From: Actinoallomurus iriomotensis
GTDB lineage: Bacteria; Actinomycetota; Actinomycetes; Streptosporangiales; Streptosporangiaceae
Length of the DNA stretch: 64,000 nucleotides
Reading direction: 5' to 3'
NCBI RefSeq assembly: GCF_030269445.1
Contig: NZ_BSTJ01000018.1
Span: forward strand, 94,837-158,836
Shown: positions 7,567-16,188 of the stretch, in pieces
How the letters are laid out: each line of letters begins with the position of its first letter
How positions within the stretch are numbered: the stretch's first letter is position 1
Translations under genes and position numbers: made by a program
The notes under the pieces: generated by a model
Seen by the model: only the letters and a program-made list of their open reading frames with translations
The model's database searches: none
What the model was told of the DNA's origin: nothing

Positions 7567-9333
7567 TCAGCCGACCCGCAGTGAGCGGACCACGAAGTTG
7601 AGGTCCGGCCAGAGCTTCTTGTTGGTGTTGGGCAGCGTCATGAACACGATCCCGGGAGTCTTCTTCCCGGTGTCGACCAGGGCCACGGCCACGATGTCAC
7701 CGGTGGCCTTCACTCCCGGACGGCGGTACGTCAGGTAGTCGCTGACCAGCCATCCCTTGTGGCCGCCGACGGTCAGCGGCTGGTTGGCCAGGACCCGCTT
7801 CTTGTGCTGGAACCCGAACATCCGCGCCTCGTACACCCGCGCGGCCTCGGCCGCGGCGGCCTGCTCGGTGCCGGGGCCGGTGTAGGCGTCCTTGGCCGCC
7901 CCGGAGAGCTCGGCGCTCATCAGCCGCGCCCAGTGCTTGGGCTGCCCGCTGGCCTTCTCGGTCACGGCGAACTGGCTCGCGGTGAAGCCCAGTTCGTTCA
8001 TCGGGCTGTTCTTCGCCGCAGCGGCCCACGGCTTGGAGAGCCGGGCGTACGACAGGCCGGACCGCACGTCCGTGACCCGGCCGAGAGCCTTCGTGTGCAC
8101 GCCCCTGAACCGCGGGAGCGCCTTGCGCGCCGGCTGCTGCTCCTGAGCCGGCTGGGACGGGCCCTGCGAGGGCGTCTTCGCCGTCGTGGGAGCCGCCGCG
8201 GTGGAGGCCTTGCTGTCTCCGTTGTTCTTCAGGAAGTACACGCCCGCGACCGCGACGAGACCGGCGACCAGGATGCCGACCCCGATGAGGAGCGGACGCC
8301 GGGAGTGGCCGTCCTCGTCCTCGTAGGAGGAGATGAGCGCGCCGCCCGCTTCTCCGCCACCGCCGCCGGCGGCGCCCTCCTCCCGCATCCACTCCGGGAG
8401 CCGCAGGTTGCCGCTGCTCGGCTTGCCGGGCTTGGGCGGCGGGCCGGAGGGCGCGACGACCTTGTCCCACATGGGCGGGTGGTCGTCGGGGGCGAAGAAG
8501 TCCTCCTCGGCCGCCTCGTCCGCGGCGGTCGGGCGCTTCTCGGCGCGCGGCAGGGAGAAGGAGCCGGTGGACGAGGAGACGCCCTCCGGCGCCCCGGCGC
8601 CCGGGGACGCGGCGGACTCGGCGGAGAAGCTCTCCCGCCCGTACGGAGCTTCGTTCGGGGACTCCGCGGAGAACGTCTCGCGCCCGTACGGGGACTCGTT
8701 GGAGGACTCCGCGGAGAACGCCTCGCGCCCGTACGGAGCTTCGTTCGAGGATCCGGCGGCGCCGCCGGGCTTGTCGTCGAAGCTCGTCGGGCCGAACGAC
8801 CCGGACCCGAAGGAGCCGAAGGAGCTGTTGTCGAAGGAGGTGTCGCCGAACGACGCGTCGCTGAAGGAGGTGTTCCGGAAAGAGGCGTCGCCGTAGGAGG
8901 AGGTGTCGCCGTAGGAGGAGGAGGAGGAGTCGAACGATCCGTAGGGCCGCGCACCCGGTCTCGGGTCGGGCACCTCGGTGCCGAACTTCGGCGTCGGGCC
9001 GTTCGGCCCGGGGTCCTCGATCTCCTCCACGGGCTCGCGCGGGCTCTCGCTGGGCTCGAACGGCGAGCGCGATGAGCGCGACGCCGGAGCCGGCGGCTCA
9101 TCCGACGGCGAGACGGCCGGGAAGCCCCCGGTCGACGCCTCGTCATCCGCGGCGGACCACGACGGAGAGGTGCCGCCTCCGGACGACGAACCCTTCACGG
9201 ACGGAAAGCCCTGGCCGCCGGACTCGTCTTCGGAGATCTTCGGTAGCGGCCCGGTCGTCTCCTCAGGCGCGGAATTCTGGTCGTTCTGGCTGGTGGCCGG
9301 GCGCCACGTCCCGGCGTCCCCCTGATCCGACAT
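7567..9333 (-). CDS. Single-pass membrane protein with Ser/Phe-rich repeats in its N-terminal region
   Basis: A 588-residue protein starting at ATG 9333. Residues 1-345 are acidic, low complexity and presumably cytoplasmic. They include a run of five-residue units around a central Phe (about 148-187, such as ASFRN, TSFSD, ASFGD, TSFDN) and three 15-residue tandem repeats (195-239, xxNEAPYGRExFSAE type). One transmembrane helix follows at 347-367, then a Pro/Gln-rich linker and an extracytoplasmic domain of about 180 residues ending near the C-terminus. That domain is unrecognised. The layout resembles actinobacterial Ser/Thr-kinase substrates with long unstructured cytoplasmic tails; this is inference. 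Confidence 0.75.
   Translation of the reverse strand: MSDQGDAGTWRPATSQNDQNSAPEETTGPLPKISEDESGGQGFPSVKGSSSGGGTSPSWSAADDEASTGGFPAVSPSDEPPAPASRSSRSPFEPSESPREPVEEIEDPGPNGPTPKFGTEVPDPRPGARPYGSFDSSSSSYGDTSSYGDASFRNTSFSDASFGDTSFDNSSFGSFGSGSFGPTSFDDKPGGAAGSSNEAPYGREAFSAESSNESPYGRETFSAESPNEAPYGRESFSAESAASPGAGAPEGVSSSTGSFSLPRAEKRPTAADEAAEEDFFAPDDHPPMWDKVVAPSGPPPKPGKPSSGNLRLPEWMREEGAAGGGGGEAGGALISSYEDEDGHSRRPLLIGVGILVAGLVAVAGVYFLKNNGDSKASTAAAPTTAKTPSQGPSQPAQEQQPARKALPRFRGVHTKALGRVTDVRSGLSYARLSKPWAAAAKNSPMNELGFTASQFAVTEKASGQPKHWARLMSAELSGAAKDAYTGPGTEQAAAAEAARVYEARMFGFQHKKRVLANQPLTVGGHKGWLVSDYLTYRRPGVKATGDIVAVALVDTGKKTPGIVFMTLPNTNKKLWPDLNFVVRSLRVG
8617..8751 (-). repeat. Three 45-bp tandem repeats inside the membrane-protein gene
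   Basis: Encodes three copies of a 15-residue unit (SSNEAPYGREAFSAE and two variants). Differences between copies are confined to a few residues, and the DNA copies are also similar, suggesting recent expansion by slippage in multiples of three that preserves the frame. Confidence 0.85.
8773..8892 (-). repeat. Five-residue-period repeat region (S/T-S-F-x-x)
   Basis: Residues about 148-187 of the same protein repeat a pentad centred on Phe with Ser/Thr before it and Asp/Asn/Gly after it. The spacing is like that of pentapeptide-repeat proteins (A-D/N-L-x-x), but with Phe replacing Leu and many serines. Only about six clean pentads are visible, then the period breaks up into FGSFGSGSFGPTSF. 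Confidence 0.6.
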
Positions 9334-9435
9334 GCCGCACAGGGTACGTGAAGATCAACATTTCTCGCTTACGTCACTAATTACGCTCAGGCCACAGCTT
9401 CTTAGCCCCCGCGTGCCCCTCAGGTTACGGCCGTC

Positions 9436-10218
9436 TCACCCGACATCGACCGAAGAAACGCCCTGACGTGCGAGAACGTCCTGGTGAGCGAGGCGTTCCC
9501 GGGCGAGTAGCGTGCCTCCCGCCACGGCACCGGGCATCGCCAGCACCGCGCCCAGCGGAATGAGGAACACCACAAAAACCGAGGCCCCGAAGCCGGCGGA
9601 AAGCGCGCGTTCACGCCGCAGCAGCGCGAACTTCTCGCGTCGGCCCAGGCCACGCCGTTCGAGCGGGATCGAGGTCAGCTCCAGCGTGAGGAAGTACCCC
9701 GACACGAGGGCCGCCACGACCGGCACCACCGTCTGCCCGACGACCGGCAGGAACCCGAGCGCGAAGAAGAGCACCGCGAACAGGCCCGTGATCAGCCCGA
9801 CGACGACCGCGTCCCCGAGACCGCGCAGGAGCTGCCGCCACAGCGGGACGTCCACCTCGGCCGGCCGGCCGCCCGCCGACTCCTCGACCCGGCCGGAGAT
9901 GCTCTCGTAGAACGGCTCGCCGACCAGGAGCGTGACGCCGGTGAACGTGACGATCGAGAGCATCACGGCGGCGGCGAAGACGAGGACGCCCATCAGCAGG
10001 CGTACGGTGTCGCGCAGCCCGCTCGACCAGTGGTCGGCGAACGGGCTGGCCGCCTTCACCAGGTCAGAGAGGTAGACGCCGAGGAACGTCAGCGCGACGA
10101 CGTACAGCACCAGGACGATCAGCGCCGGAATCAGGCCGAACAGCCACTGCCCCGGCCGCCGCGCCACCCAGCCGAGACCGCGGGCGAAGTAGCGCACGCC
10201 GGCGAAGAAATCCCTCAC
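9436..10218 (-). CDS. EI24 / CysZ-like integral membrane protein
   Basis: A 260-residue protein starting at GTG 10218 with a basic N-terminus and about four to five long hydrophobic segments (FGLIPALIVLVLYVVALTFL, LLMGVLVFAAAVMLSIVTFT, VVGLITGLFAVLFFALGFLP, VFLIPLGAVLAMPGAVAGG). The spacing and the motifs LLVGEPFYESIS and FLPVVGQTVVPV fit the EI24/CysZ family, whose Gram-negative members take up sulfate. The actinobacterial relatives are uncharacterised. There are no sulfur-assimilation genes nearby, so transport of sulfate is only a family-based possibility. The gene stands alone, 102 bases downstream of the preceding minus-strand gene start. Confidence 0.8.
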   Translation of the reverse strand: MRDFFAGVRYFARGLGWVARRPGQWLFGLIPALIVLVLYVVALTFLGVYLSDLVKAASPFADHWSSGLRDTVRLLMGVLVFAAAVMLSIVTFTGVTLLVGEPFYESISGRVEESAGGRPAEVDVPLWRQLLRGLGDAVVVGLITGLFAVLFFALGFLPVVGQTVVPVVAALVSGYFLTLELTSIPLERRGLGRREKFALLRRERALSAGFGASVFVVFLIPLGAVLAMPGAVAGGTLLARERLAHQDVLARQGVSSVDVG

Positions 10219-10278
10219 GCGCCAAGAGTAGGCGTAGATCGCCCGCCACGTCCGGCGCGTTCCTCGCCGTACCGGCCC

Positions 10279-10679
10279 TCACGGCGTGGCGGCGGTGTAG
10301 CGCCAGGCGGCGGAGGACACGCGCCGGCTGACGTAGGCGGCGACGACCTCCTCGGGAAGGTCGCGGGGGGTGAAGCTGGGGCCGGTGGGCACGCGCGGCC
10401 GAAGGCGGTCGACGCGGAACGTACGCCAGTCGGCGCGGCCCAGATCCCAGGCCAGCAGCTACCAACGGCGACCCCAGTTGACCAGGCGGTACGGCTCGAC
10501 CTCGCGGCGGGTGGCGGCACCGGGATGGTGTAGTCGAAGCGGAGGCGCTCGTGGGCGCGGCAGGCCGCTGCCACGGCCGTCAGGGCGTCCGGGTCCACCA
10601 CCGGTCCCGGGCGGTCCCTGGGCACGGCCACCATGGCGGCCTGCAACGTGCCGATCCGGCCGCGCGGGCGCGACGGCAT
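10279..10679 (-). pseudogene. Broken WYL-domain (YafY/DeoR-type) transcriptional regulator
   Basis: On the minus strand from 10679 the frame reads TLQAAMVAVPRDRPGPVVDP, then ACRAHERLRFDYT, the entry of a WYL domain. After a one-base shift near 10495 it continues in another frame as REVEPYRLVNWGRRW, stop, LLAWDLGRADWRTFRVDRL, and ends with YVSRRVSSAAWRYTA and TGA at 10279-10281. The stop sits where the family has WY(L/V), so the WYL tyrosine codon has become TAG. The whole N-terminal helix-turn-helix is missing. At least three lesions make this a pseudogene. Confidence 0.85.
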
Positions 10680-10680
10680 G

Positions 10681-11200
10681 GCCTCTCTTTCGTACGCGAC
10701 CTGGTGGCGCGCTGGCTCGAGGGCTTCGGCTGGCGGGCCCGGGAGGCGAAGATCAACTCCTTCCCGCAGTTCACCACCGAGATCGACGGCCAGACCATCC
10801 ACTTCGTGCACGTCCGTTCGGCCGAGCGGGAGGCCACGCCGCTCATCCTCACCCACGGATGGCCCAACACCTTCGTGGAGTACCTGGACCTCATCGGCCC
10901 CCTGACCGACCCGGCCGCGCACGGCGGCGACCCGGCCGACGCCTTCGACGTGGTGATCCCCTCCCTTCCGGGCTTCGGCTTCTCCGGTCACACCCGCACG
11001 AAGGGCGGGAACGCCGCCCGTACCACCGACGCGTGGGCCGAACTCATGGACCGCCGGGGTGGTCACTGGGCCGCCCACGACGCCCCGACCTGCTGGTCGA
11101 CGACCTGCGCGGCTTCTTCCGTCGCTTCCGCGCCGTCGAGCCCGCCCAGGCGTTCAGTGAGCCCCGCTCGACGAGCGCATCCTCGGACGGTCGATCCTAG
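10681..11200 (+). pseudogene. Broken epoxide hydrolase
   Basis: From 10683 the plus strand encodes the N-terminal epoxide hydrolase segment VRDLVARWLEGFGWR, FPQFTTEIDGQTIHFVHVRS, LILTHGWPNTFVEYL (the oxyanion HGWP) and DVVIPSLPGFGFS, but without the first tens of residues. After about 11060 the sequence jumps to the C-terminal end of the family (GGHWAAHDAP, then in another frame DLLVDDLRGFFRRFRA), stopping at 11200. The lid and the region with the nucleophile Asp are absent and the frame shifts near 11085. Its 5' end abuts the WYL pseudogene, as if one deletion removed the starts of two divergent genes. Confidence 0.85.
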
Positions 11201-11297
11201 GGAGACCGCTCCGTTCCTGGACCGTCGACGGCTGAGGCATGGTTCCGGTGTGGCCGTCCGAGGCCCCGCCCGAACGAGGAAGAGCGGTGATCAGGCG

Positions 11298-12104
11298 ATG
11301 ATGGAATCCGTACTGGAAGTGCCCGGCGCGCGGCTGCGCTATTTCGTACGTGGCTCGGGTCCCCTGCTCGTGCTCATCGCCGGAGGCCATGGGGACGCCG
11401 CCGTGAACGACGCCCTCGCCGCCCACCTCGCCGACAGGTACACCGTGCTCACCTACGACCGCCGGGGCCTGTCGGGCAGCACCACCGACGGCCCCGGCCC
11501 GACCCTGGCCACGCACGCCGCCGACGTCTCCCACCTGCTGTCCGCCCTCACCACGGAACCCGCCTACGTCTTCGGCAGCAGCATCGGCGCCATGATCTCG
11601 CTTGAGCTCACCACCGGCCACCCGGAGCAGGTCGGCGTCGTCGTCGCGCACGAACCGCCCGTCATCCAGCTGTTGCCGGAACCGGAGCGCGCCGTCGCCG
11701 TCCAGGACCTGCTCGACGTCGAGGAGACGTTCAGGACGGAGGGCTCCCTCCCCGCCCTGCGCAGGTTCGCGGTGTTCGCCGACATCGACCCGACCGACCG
11801 TGAGCCCGACGTCGAGATGCGCCCTCCGGGACCGGAACACCTGCCGAACGCGGAGTTCTTCCTCACGTACGACACGCCGGCCGTACGGACCCACGCTCTC
11901 GACCTGACCGGGCTCAAGGACTCACCCGCCCGTATCGTGCCCGGCGTCGGTGCGAACTCGAGCCACATCTGGCCGCACAGGTGCGCCCGGTTGTTCGCCG
12001 AGGAGCTGGGCCTCCCCTACGAGACGTTCCCCGGCGGGCACAACGGATACCGGTTCCGCCCGCGCGCGACCGCGGAACGGCTCCACCAGGTGCTGGGCGA
12101 CTAG
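11298..12104 (+). CDS. Alpha/beta-fold hydrolase
   Basis: A 268-residue enzyme starting at ATG 11298 (or the next ATG, 11301). The fold markers are GSGPLLVLIAGGHGD (oxyanion loop), YDRRGLSGS, the nucleophile elbow GSSIGAM (Ser at about 99) and a C-terminal GGHNGYR supplying the catalytic His. The long ORF that includes it upstream is an accidental fusion with the epoxide hydrolase pseudogene in the same frame. Family members hydrolyse esters, lactones or peroxy bonds; substrate not predictable. Its stop overlaps the stop of the convergent SDR gene by four bases. Confidence 0.85.
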   Translation: MMESVLEVPGARLRYFVRGSGPLLVLIAGGHGDAAVNDALAAHLADRYTVLTYDRRGLSGSTTDGPGPTLATHAADVSHLLSALTTEPAYVFGSSIGAMISLELTTGHPEQVGVVVAHEPPVIQLLPEPERAVAVQDLLDVEETFRTEGSLPALRRFAVFADIDPTDREPDVEMRPPGPEHLPNAEFFLTYDTPAVRTHALDLTGLKDSPARIVPGVGANSSHIWPHRCARLFAEELGLPYETFPGGHNGYRFRPRATAERLHQVLGD

Positions 12105-13561
12105 GCGCGTTCGGCCGCGCGGCGGATGTTGCGTTGCATGTGGCCGAAGACGATCCCGTGGAACGGCCACACGGCCCACCAGTAGAGCTGGCCCGGCAGG
12201 CCGCGAGGATGGAACAGCGCCCGCTGCCGGAACCACGTGCGGCCGTCCCGCTCGTCGATCGACAGGTCGAGCCAGGCGAGGCCGGGCAGCCGCATCTCCG
12301 CCCGCAGCCGCAGCAGCCGTCCCGGGTCGAGTTCCTCCACGCGCCAGAAGTCCAGCGAGTCGCCGACGCGCAGGTGGTTCGGATCGCGCCGGCCACGTCT
12401 CAGGCCGACGCCGCCGGCCAGGCGGTCGAACAGGCCGCGCGCGGCCCAGGCGAGCGGCCAGGAGTACCAGCCGTTCTCCCCGCCGATGCCCTCGATCACC
12501 CGCCACAGCGCGTCGGGTGACGCGTTCACCGGCGACTCGCGCACGTCGGCGTACAGGCTGCCGCCGGCCCAGTCCGGGTCGGTCGGCAGGGGGTCGCTCG
12601 GCGCGCCGGGCACGGACGCCGACGACCAGCGGGTCGCCACGTCCGCCGTGCCGACGTGTTCGACGGCGAGGCGGACCGCCTCGTCGAAGCCGACCAGCCC
12701 CTCCGGCGGGTCCGGCACGTACGCGGCGATGTCGTGCTCGCGGCAGACCACCTCGTGGCGCAGCGACTCGACGAGCGGCCGGGCGACCGGGGCGGGTACC
12801 GGCGTGACCAGGCCGATCCACAGGCTGGACAGCCTCGGCGTGAGCGCCGCGACCGGCAGGATCCGGCGCGGGCGCAGGCCGGTGATAGCGGCGTACCTCC
12901 GCATCATCTCCTCGTACGTGAGCACGTCCGGGCCGCCGATGTCGAACGACCGGCTGACCTCCGGCGGCAACGCGGCGCACTCGGCGAGGTAGCGCAGCGC
13001 GTCGCGGACCGCGATCGGCTGGATCCGGCAACGCACCCACCGCGGGGTGACCATCACCGGCAGCCGCTCGGTGAGGTACCGCATCAGCTCGAAGGACAGC
13101 GAGCCGGACCCGATCACCACCGCGGCCCGCAGCACCGCGGTCGGCACGCCGGACGCGAGCAGGATCTCCCCCACCTCGCCGCGGGAACGCAGGTGCTCCG
13201 ACGCCCGTTCGGGCCCGGACGGCGGGAGACCGCCGAGGTAGACGATGCGGCGCACGCCGGCGTCCCTGGCGGCGGCCGCGAACGTACGGGCCATGCGTCG
13301 GTCGGTCGCGCCGAAGTCGCGGCCGGTGCCGAGGGCGTGGATGAGGTAGTACGCGACGTCGACGCCGTCCAGCGCCCGCCGCGTGGCCTCGGGGTCGGTC
13401 AGGTCGGCGCGGACGGTCTCCACCCGCCCGCTCCAGGGGTGGTCGCGCAGCCGTTCGGGGGACCGGGCGGCGCAGCGCACCGCGTGGCCGCGCGACAGCA
13501 GCTCCGGTACGAGGCGTCCGCCGATGTAGCCCGTGGCCCCGGTGACGAGACAGCGCGTCAC
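12101..13561 (-). CDS. SDR-family NAD(P)-binding protein fused to a DUF2867 domain
   Basis: GTG at 13561 overlaps the photolyase stop (GTGA), so translation is coupled and the protein is 486 residues. The N-terminal atypical SDR/NmrA-like Rossmann domain starts with CLVTGATGYIGGRLVPELL and has YYLIHALG and VYLGGLPP motifs (about 1-300). The C-terminal part (about 320-486) matches DUF2867 proteins, with GGENGWYSWPLAWAARGLFD, VGDSLDFWRVEEL and a WPFHGIVFGHMQRNI tail. The family often accompanies photolyase genes in actinomycetes, suggesting a role in light or oxidative-stress physiology, but the reaction is unknown. Confidence 0.85.
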   Translation of the reverse strand: MTRCLVTGATGYIGGRLVPELLSRGHAVRCAARSPERLRDHPWSGRVETVRADLTDPEATRRALDGVDVAYYLIHALGTGRDFGATDRRMARTFAAAARDAGVRRIVYLGGLPPSGPERASEHLRSRGEVGEILLASGVPTAVLRAAVVIGSGSLSFELMRYLTERLPVMVTPRWVRCRIQPIAVRDALRYLAECAALPPEVSRSFDIGGPDVLTYEEMMRRYAAITGLRPRRILPVAALTPRLSSLWIGLVTPVPAPVARPLVESLRHEVVCREHDIAAYVPDPPEGLVGFDEAVRLAVEHVGTADVATRWSSASVPGAPSDPLPTDPDWAGGSLYADVRESPVNASPDALWRVIEGIGGENGWYSWPLAWAARGLFDRLAGGVGLRRGRRDPNHLRVGDSLDFWRVEELDPGRLLRLRAEMRLPGLAWLDLSIDERDGRTWFRQRALFHPRGLPGQLYWWAVWPFHGIVFGHMQRNIRRAAERA

Positions 13562-14922
13562 GCCGCCCGCCCCTTGCGGAAGCGGGCCAGCCCCTCGTCC
13601 AGGTCCACGATGGGGTCCGGATAGTCCAGGCGGCGGCGCCGGTCGTCGGGCAGCAGCCAGGGACGGTGGACCGCCGAGCCCTCGACCTCCCGCAGCTCGG
13701 GCACCCAGCGGCGTACGTAGTCGCCCGTCGGGTCGAAGCGTTTCGCCTGGAGGAGCGGGTTGAGGACGACGTTCGGGCGGGTGGCCGCGCCCGTGCCGGC
13801 CACCCACTGCCAGTTGAGCTGGTTGTTGGCCACGTCACCGTCGACGAGCCGGTCGAGGAAGTACCGTGCGCCCACCCGCCAGTCGACGTACAGCGTCTTC
13901 GCGAGGAAGCTCGCGGTGATCAACCGGCCGCGGTTGTGCATCCAGCCCTCCGTGGCGAGCTGGCGCATCGCGGCGTCGACCACGGGATAGCCGGTACGGC
14001 CCGCCCGCCAGGCCTCGGCGTCGTCGCCGTCGGGCCGCCACCGGTCGTTCCGGTGCCGGTAGTCCTCCCGCGCCACGTCGGGGCGGTCGGCGAGCATCTG
14101 CCGGTTGAAGTCCCGCCAGGCCACCTGCCGGACGAACGCCTCCGCGCCCGCTCCGCCGCGCTGCCGGGCGCGGTGCACCACCTCGACCGGCGACAGGCAG
14201 CCGAAGTGCAGGTACGGCGACAGCCGGGAGGTGGCGTCGCCCGCCAGGTCGTCGTGCAGGTCCTCGTACCGGTCGATCGGGCCGGCCAGCCAGGTCTTCA
14301 GGCGGCGCCGCGCCTCGGTCTCCCCGCCGCGGGGCAGGTCGGGCGACGGCGGCCCGCCGGCGAGCCCGGCGGCCTCGGGCAGCGGTTCGGAGCCGATGCC
14401 GGGCACGGAGATCCTCCTCGGCGCTCCGAGCGGCCGGCGCGTTCCCACGGCGCTCCACTTGCGGAAGTAGGGGGTGAAGACCGCCGCGTGGTCCTTGCCC
14501 GCGGGCGACATCGTGCCGGGCGGGATCACGACGACGGCGTCCGCGTGGACGCACAGGTCTCGGCGCATCTCGGTCAGCGCGGCACGCAGGCGTTCCTCGC
14601 GGCGCTGGGCGAAGGCGCTGACGTCGCCCGCCACGTGCACCTGCCCCGCGCCGGTCTCCTCGGCGACGCGGCGGACCTCGCGTACGACGTCGCCGGAACG
14701 GACCACGAGCCGCCCGCCGCGCTCGCGCAGCGCGGCGTCGAGGTCAGCGAGACAGTCGGCGAGGAACGTCGCACGGTTGGGCGTGCGGAAGCCGGCCGCG
14801 CGAATCCCCTCATCGAGCACGAACAGGGGAACGACCTGATCCGCGGCGTCGAGCGCGCCGCGCAGCACCGGGCTGTCGTGCGTCCGCAGATCGGCCGTGA
14901 ACAGAGCGATCGCTACGGTCAT
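13558..14922 (-). CDS. phr: Deoxyribodipyrimidine photolyase (cryptochrome/photolyase family)
   Basis: I start at ATG 14922, eight bases after GGAAAGGG (454 residues). The N-terminal antenna domain begins ALFTADLRTHDSPVLRGAL with the typical DLR-x-D signature. The C-terminal FAD domain contains SRLSPYLHFGCLSP, FVRQVAWRDF, TGYPVVDAAMRQL, GWMHNRGR, YVDWRVGARYFLDRLVDGD and NNQLNWQWVAGTG with NPLLQAKRFDP. It repairs cyclobutane pyrimidine dimers using blue light and FADH. Its stop overlaps the SDR-DUF2867 start, so the two are one operon; a hemerythrin gene reads the same way 30 bases downstream of its own stop and just upstream of this gene's start. Confidence 0.95.
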   Translation of the reverse strand: MTVAIALFTADLRTHDSPVLRGALDAADQVVPLFVLDEGIRAAGFRTPNRATFLADCLADLDAALRERGGRLVVRSGDVVREVRRVAEETGAGQVHVAGDVSAFAQRREERLRAALTEMRRDLCVHADAVVVIPPGTMSPAGKDHAAVFTPYFRKWSAVGTRRPLGAPRRISVPGIGSEPLPEAAGLAGGPPSPDLPRGGETEARRRLKTWLAGPIDRYEDLHDDLAGDATSRLSPYLHFGCLSPVEVVHRARQRGGAGAEAFVRQVAWRDFNRQMLADRPDVAREDYRHRNDRWRPDGDDAEAWRAGRTGYPVVDAAMRQLATEGWMHNRGRLITASFLAKTLYVDWRVGARYFLDRLVDGDVANNQLNWQWVAGTGAATRPNVVLNPLLQAKRFDPTGDYVRRWVPELREVEGSAVHRPWLLPDDRRRRLDYPDPIVDLDEGLARFRKGRAA

Positions 14923-14952
14923 CACTCAGACCCTTTCCGCTCCCGGCCCAGA

Positions 14953-15540
14953 TCACTCCGGGTCACGGCTCGCCAGAGGGTAGACCCTGCCCGGCCCGCA
15001 GAGGTGGTCCCGCACGCGTTCGACCAGCCCGATGCCGCTCTTGACGATCGTGTGCAGCAAGGGCACCTGCGTTTCGCCGGACGTGGCCCGGCTCGGCGCG
15101 CCCGCCTTGGCGTGCTTCGCCTTCTCCCCCAGGGAGACGAGTGTCTCCCTGCTCACGTTCGCGGCCAGCACCGGGAAGATCCGCTCCTCCTCGTCGGTCA
15201 TGTGCCGCCGCGCATCGGTGATCAGCCAGGACAGCTGGAGCGAGAAGTGATCGTCGGGCATGTCGGTCCGTGCGAGCCGTTTGAGGATCTGCTCGGCATG
15301 CTCGTGCTCGCCGTGGGCCTCGTCCGCGATCAGGTCACCGTCGGGGAGGTACTCGCGGACGGCCGGGTAGAGGTAGGCCTCCTCGGCCACCGAGTGCCGT
15401 ACCGTCTCGATGATCATCTGGTCGGCCAGCGAGCGTCGCAGCGCTTCCCCGCCGGAGAGCACCTCCAGTTCTGTGAACAGCTGGTTCAGTTCTTGATGAT
15501 CCTCCGTCAGGACGGTGATCAGATCCTCGGGTGGGTTCAT
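14953..15540 (-). CDS. Hemerythrin HHE-domain protein
   Basis: ATG at 15540 gives 195 residues. The HHE cation-binding pattern is visible: LTEDHQELNQLF, RHSVAEEAYLYPAVRE, HGEHEHAEQIL and RRHMTDEEERIFPVL, which supply the His and Glu ligands of a di-iron centre in a four-helix bundle. Such proteins bind oxygen, NO or peroxide, or act as iron/redox sensors. The C-terminal 50 residues are basic and variable. It reads toward photolyase, 30 bases away, and may form a three-gene stress operon with photolyase and SDR-DUF2867. The upstream region is shared with the divergent thioesterase gene. Confidence 0.85.
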   Translation of the reverse strand: MNPPEDLITVLTEDHQELNQLFTELEVLSGGEALRRSLADQMIIETVRHSVAEEAYLYPAVREYLPDGDLIADEAHGEHEHAEQILKRLARTDMPDDHFSLQLSWLITDARRHMTDEEERIFPVLAANVSRETLVSLGEKAKHAKAGAPSRATSGETQVPLLHTIVKSGIGLVERVRDHLCGPGRVYPLASRDPE

Positions 15541-15747
15541 GACGTGCGGTTCTCTCCGCCGTGGCCGCTCAGGTTGGTTCCCGCCCTGCCCGCTGCGCCG
15601 CACGGCAAACGTCGCGCGACGCGAATCCGCAGGTGAGAGCCATCTTCGACTCGTGCCGAGCCGGCCGGCGATCTCTCCCATGCCTTGCGGCCGCCGGCGA
15701 TGTGGGCGATCCTCCGGATCGGGACACCACGCGCCGCGAGGAGTCAG

Positions 15748-16188
15748 ATGACCATCTGGACGGATCGCCTCGACAAGATCCAGGCCGGTCAGGCCGCCAA
15801 GCCACGGGTCGTGGAGATTCTCCGGCTGCCCGACATCGTTTCGTGGCGGCCCGGCCAGGTCGTCACCAAGTGGGAGACCGACGAGGACTTCTTCACGACC
15901 GGCGGCCAGCTGTTCGGCGGGTACCTGGGCGCCCTCGCCGACCAGGTCATGGGCCACACCGCGATGTCGGTGCTGGAGGACGAGAACGCCTTCCGCACGG
16001 TCCAGATGAACGTCACGTTCTACCGCCCGGTGCGCGCGGGCGTGCTGTGGATCACCGGCAGAGTGACGCACAAGACCCGTCAGGCCGTTCACGTCCAGGT
16101 CGACTTCACCGACGCCGACGGCGCGCTGATGTGTTCGGTCACGGGCATTCAGATCGTCTTTCCGAGGACGCCCCGATCGACGCCGTGA
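15748..16188 (+). CDS. PaaI-type hot-dog thioesterase
   Basis: ATG at 15748 has GAGGAG five bases upstream, making it preferable to an ATG at 15685. The 146-residue protein has the hot-dog signature TGGQLFGGYLGALADQVMGHTA followed by VQMNVTFYRPVRAGVLWITGRV and VDFTDADGALMCSVTG, as in the PaaI/YdiI group that cleaves acyl-CoA. Its 3' end overlaps the convergent MFS gene by 50 bases. Substrate unknown. Confidence 0.85.
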   Translation: MTIWTDRLDKIQAGQAAKPRVVEILRLPDIVSWRPGQVVTKWETDEDFFTTGGQLFGGYLGALADQVMGHTAMSVLEDENAFRTVQMNVTFYRPVRAGVLWITGRVTHKTRQAVHVQVDFTDADGALMCSVTGIQIVFPRTPRSTP

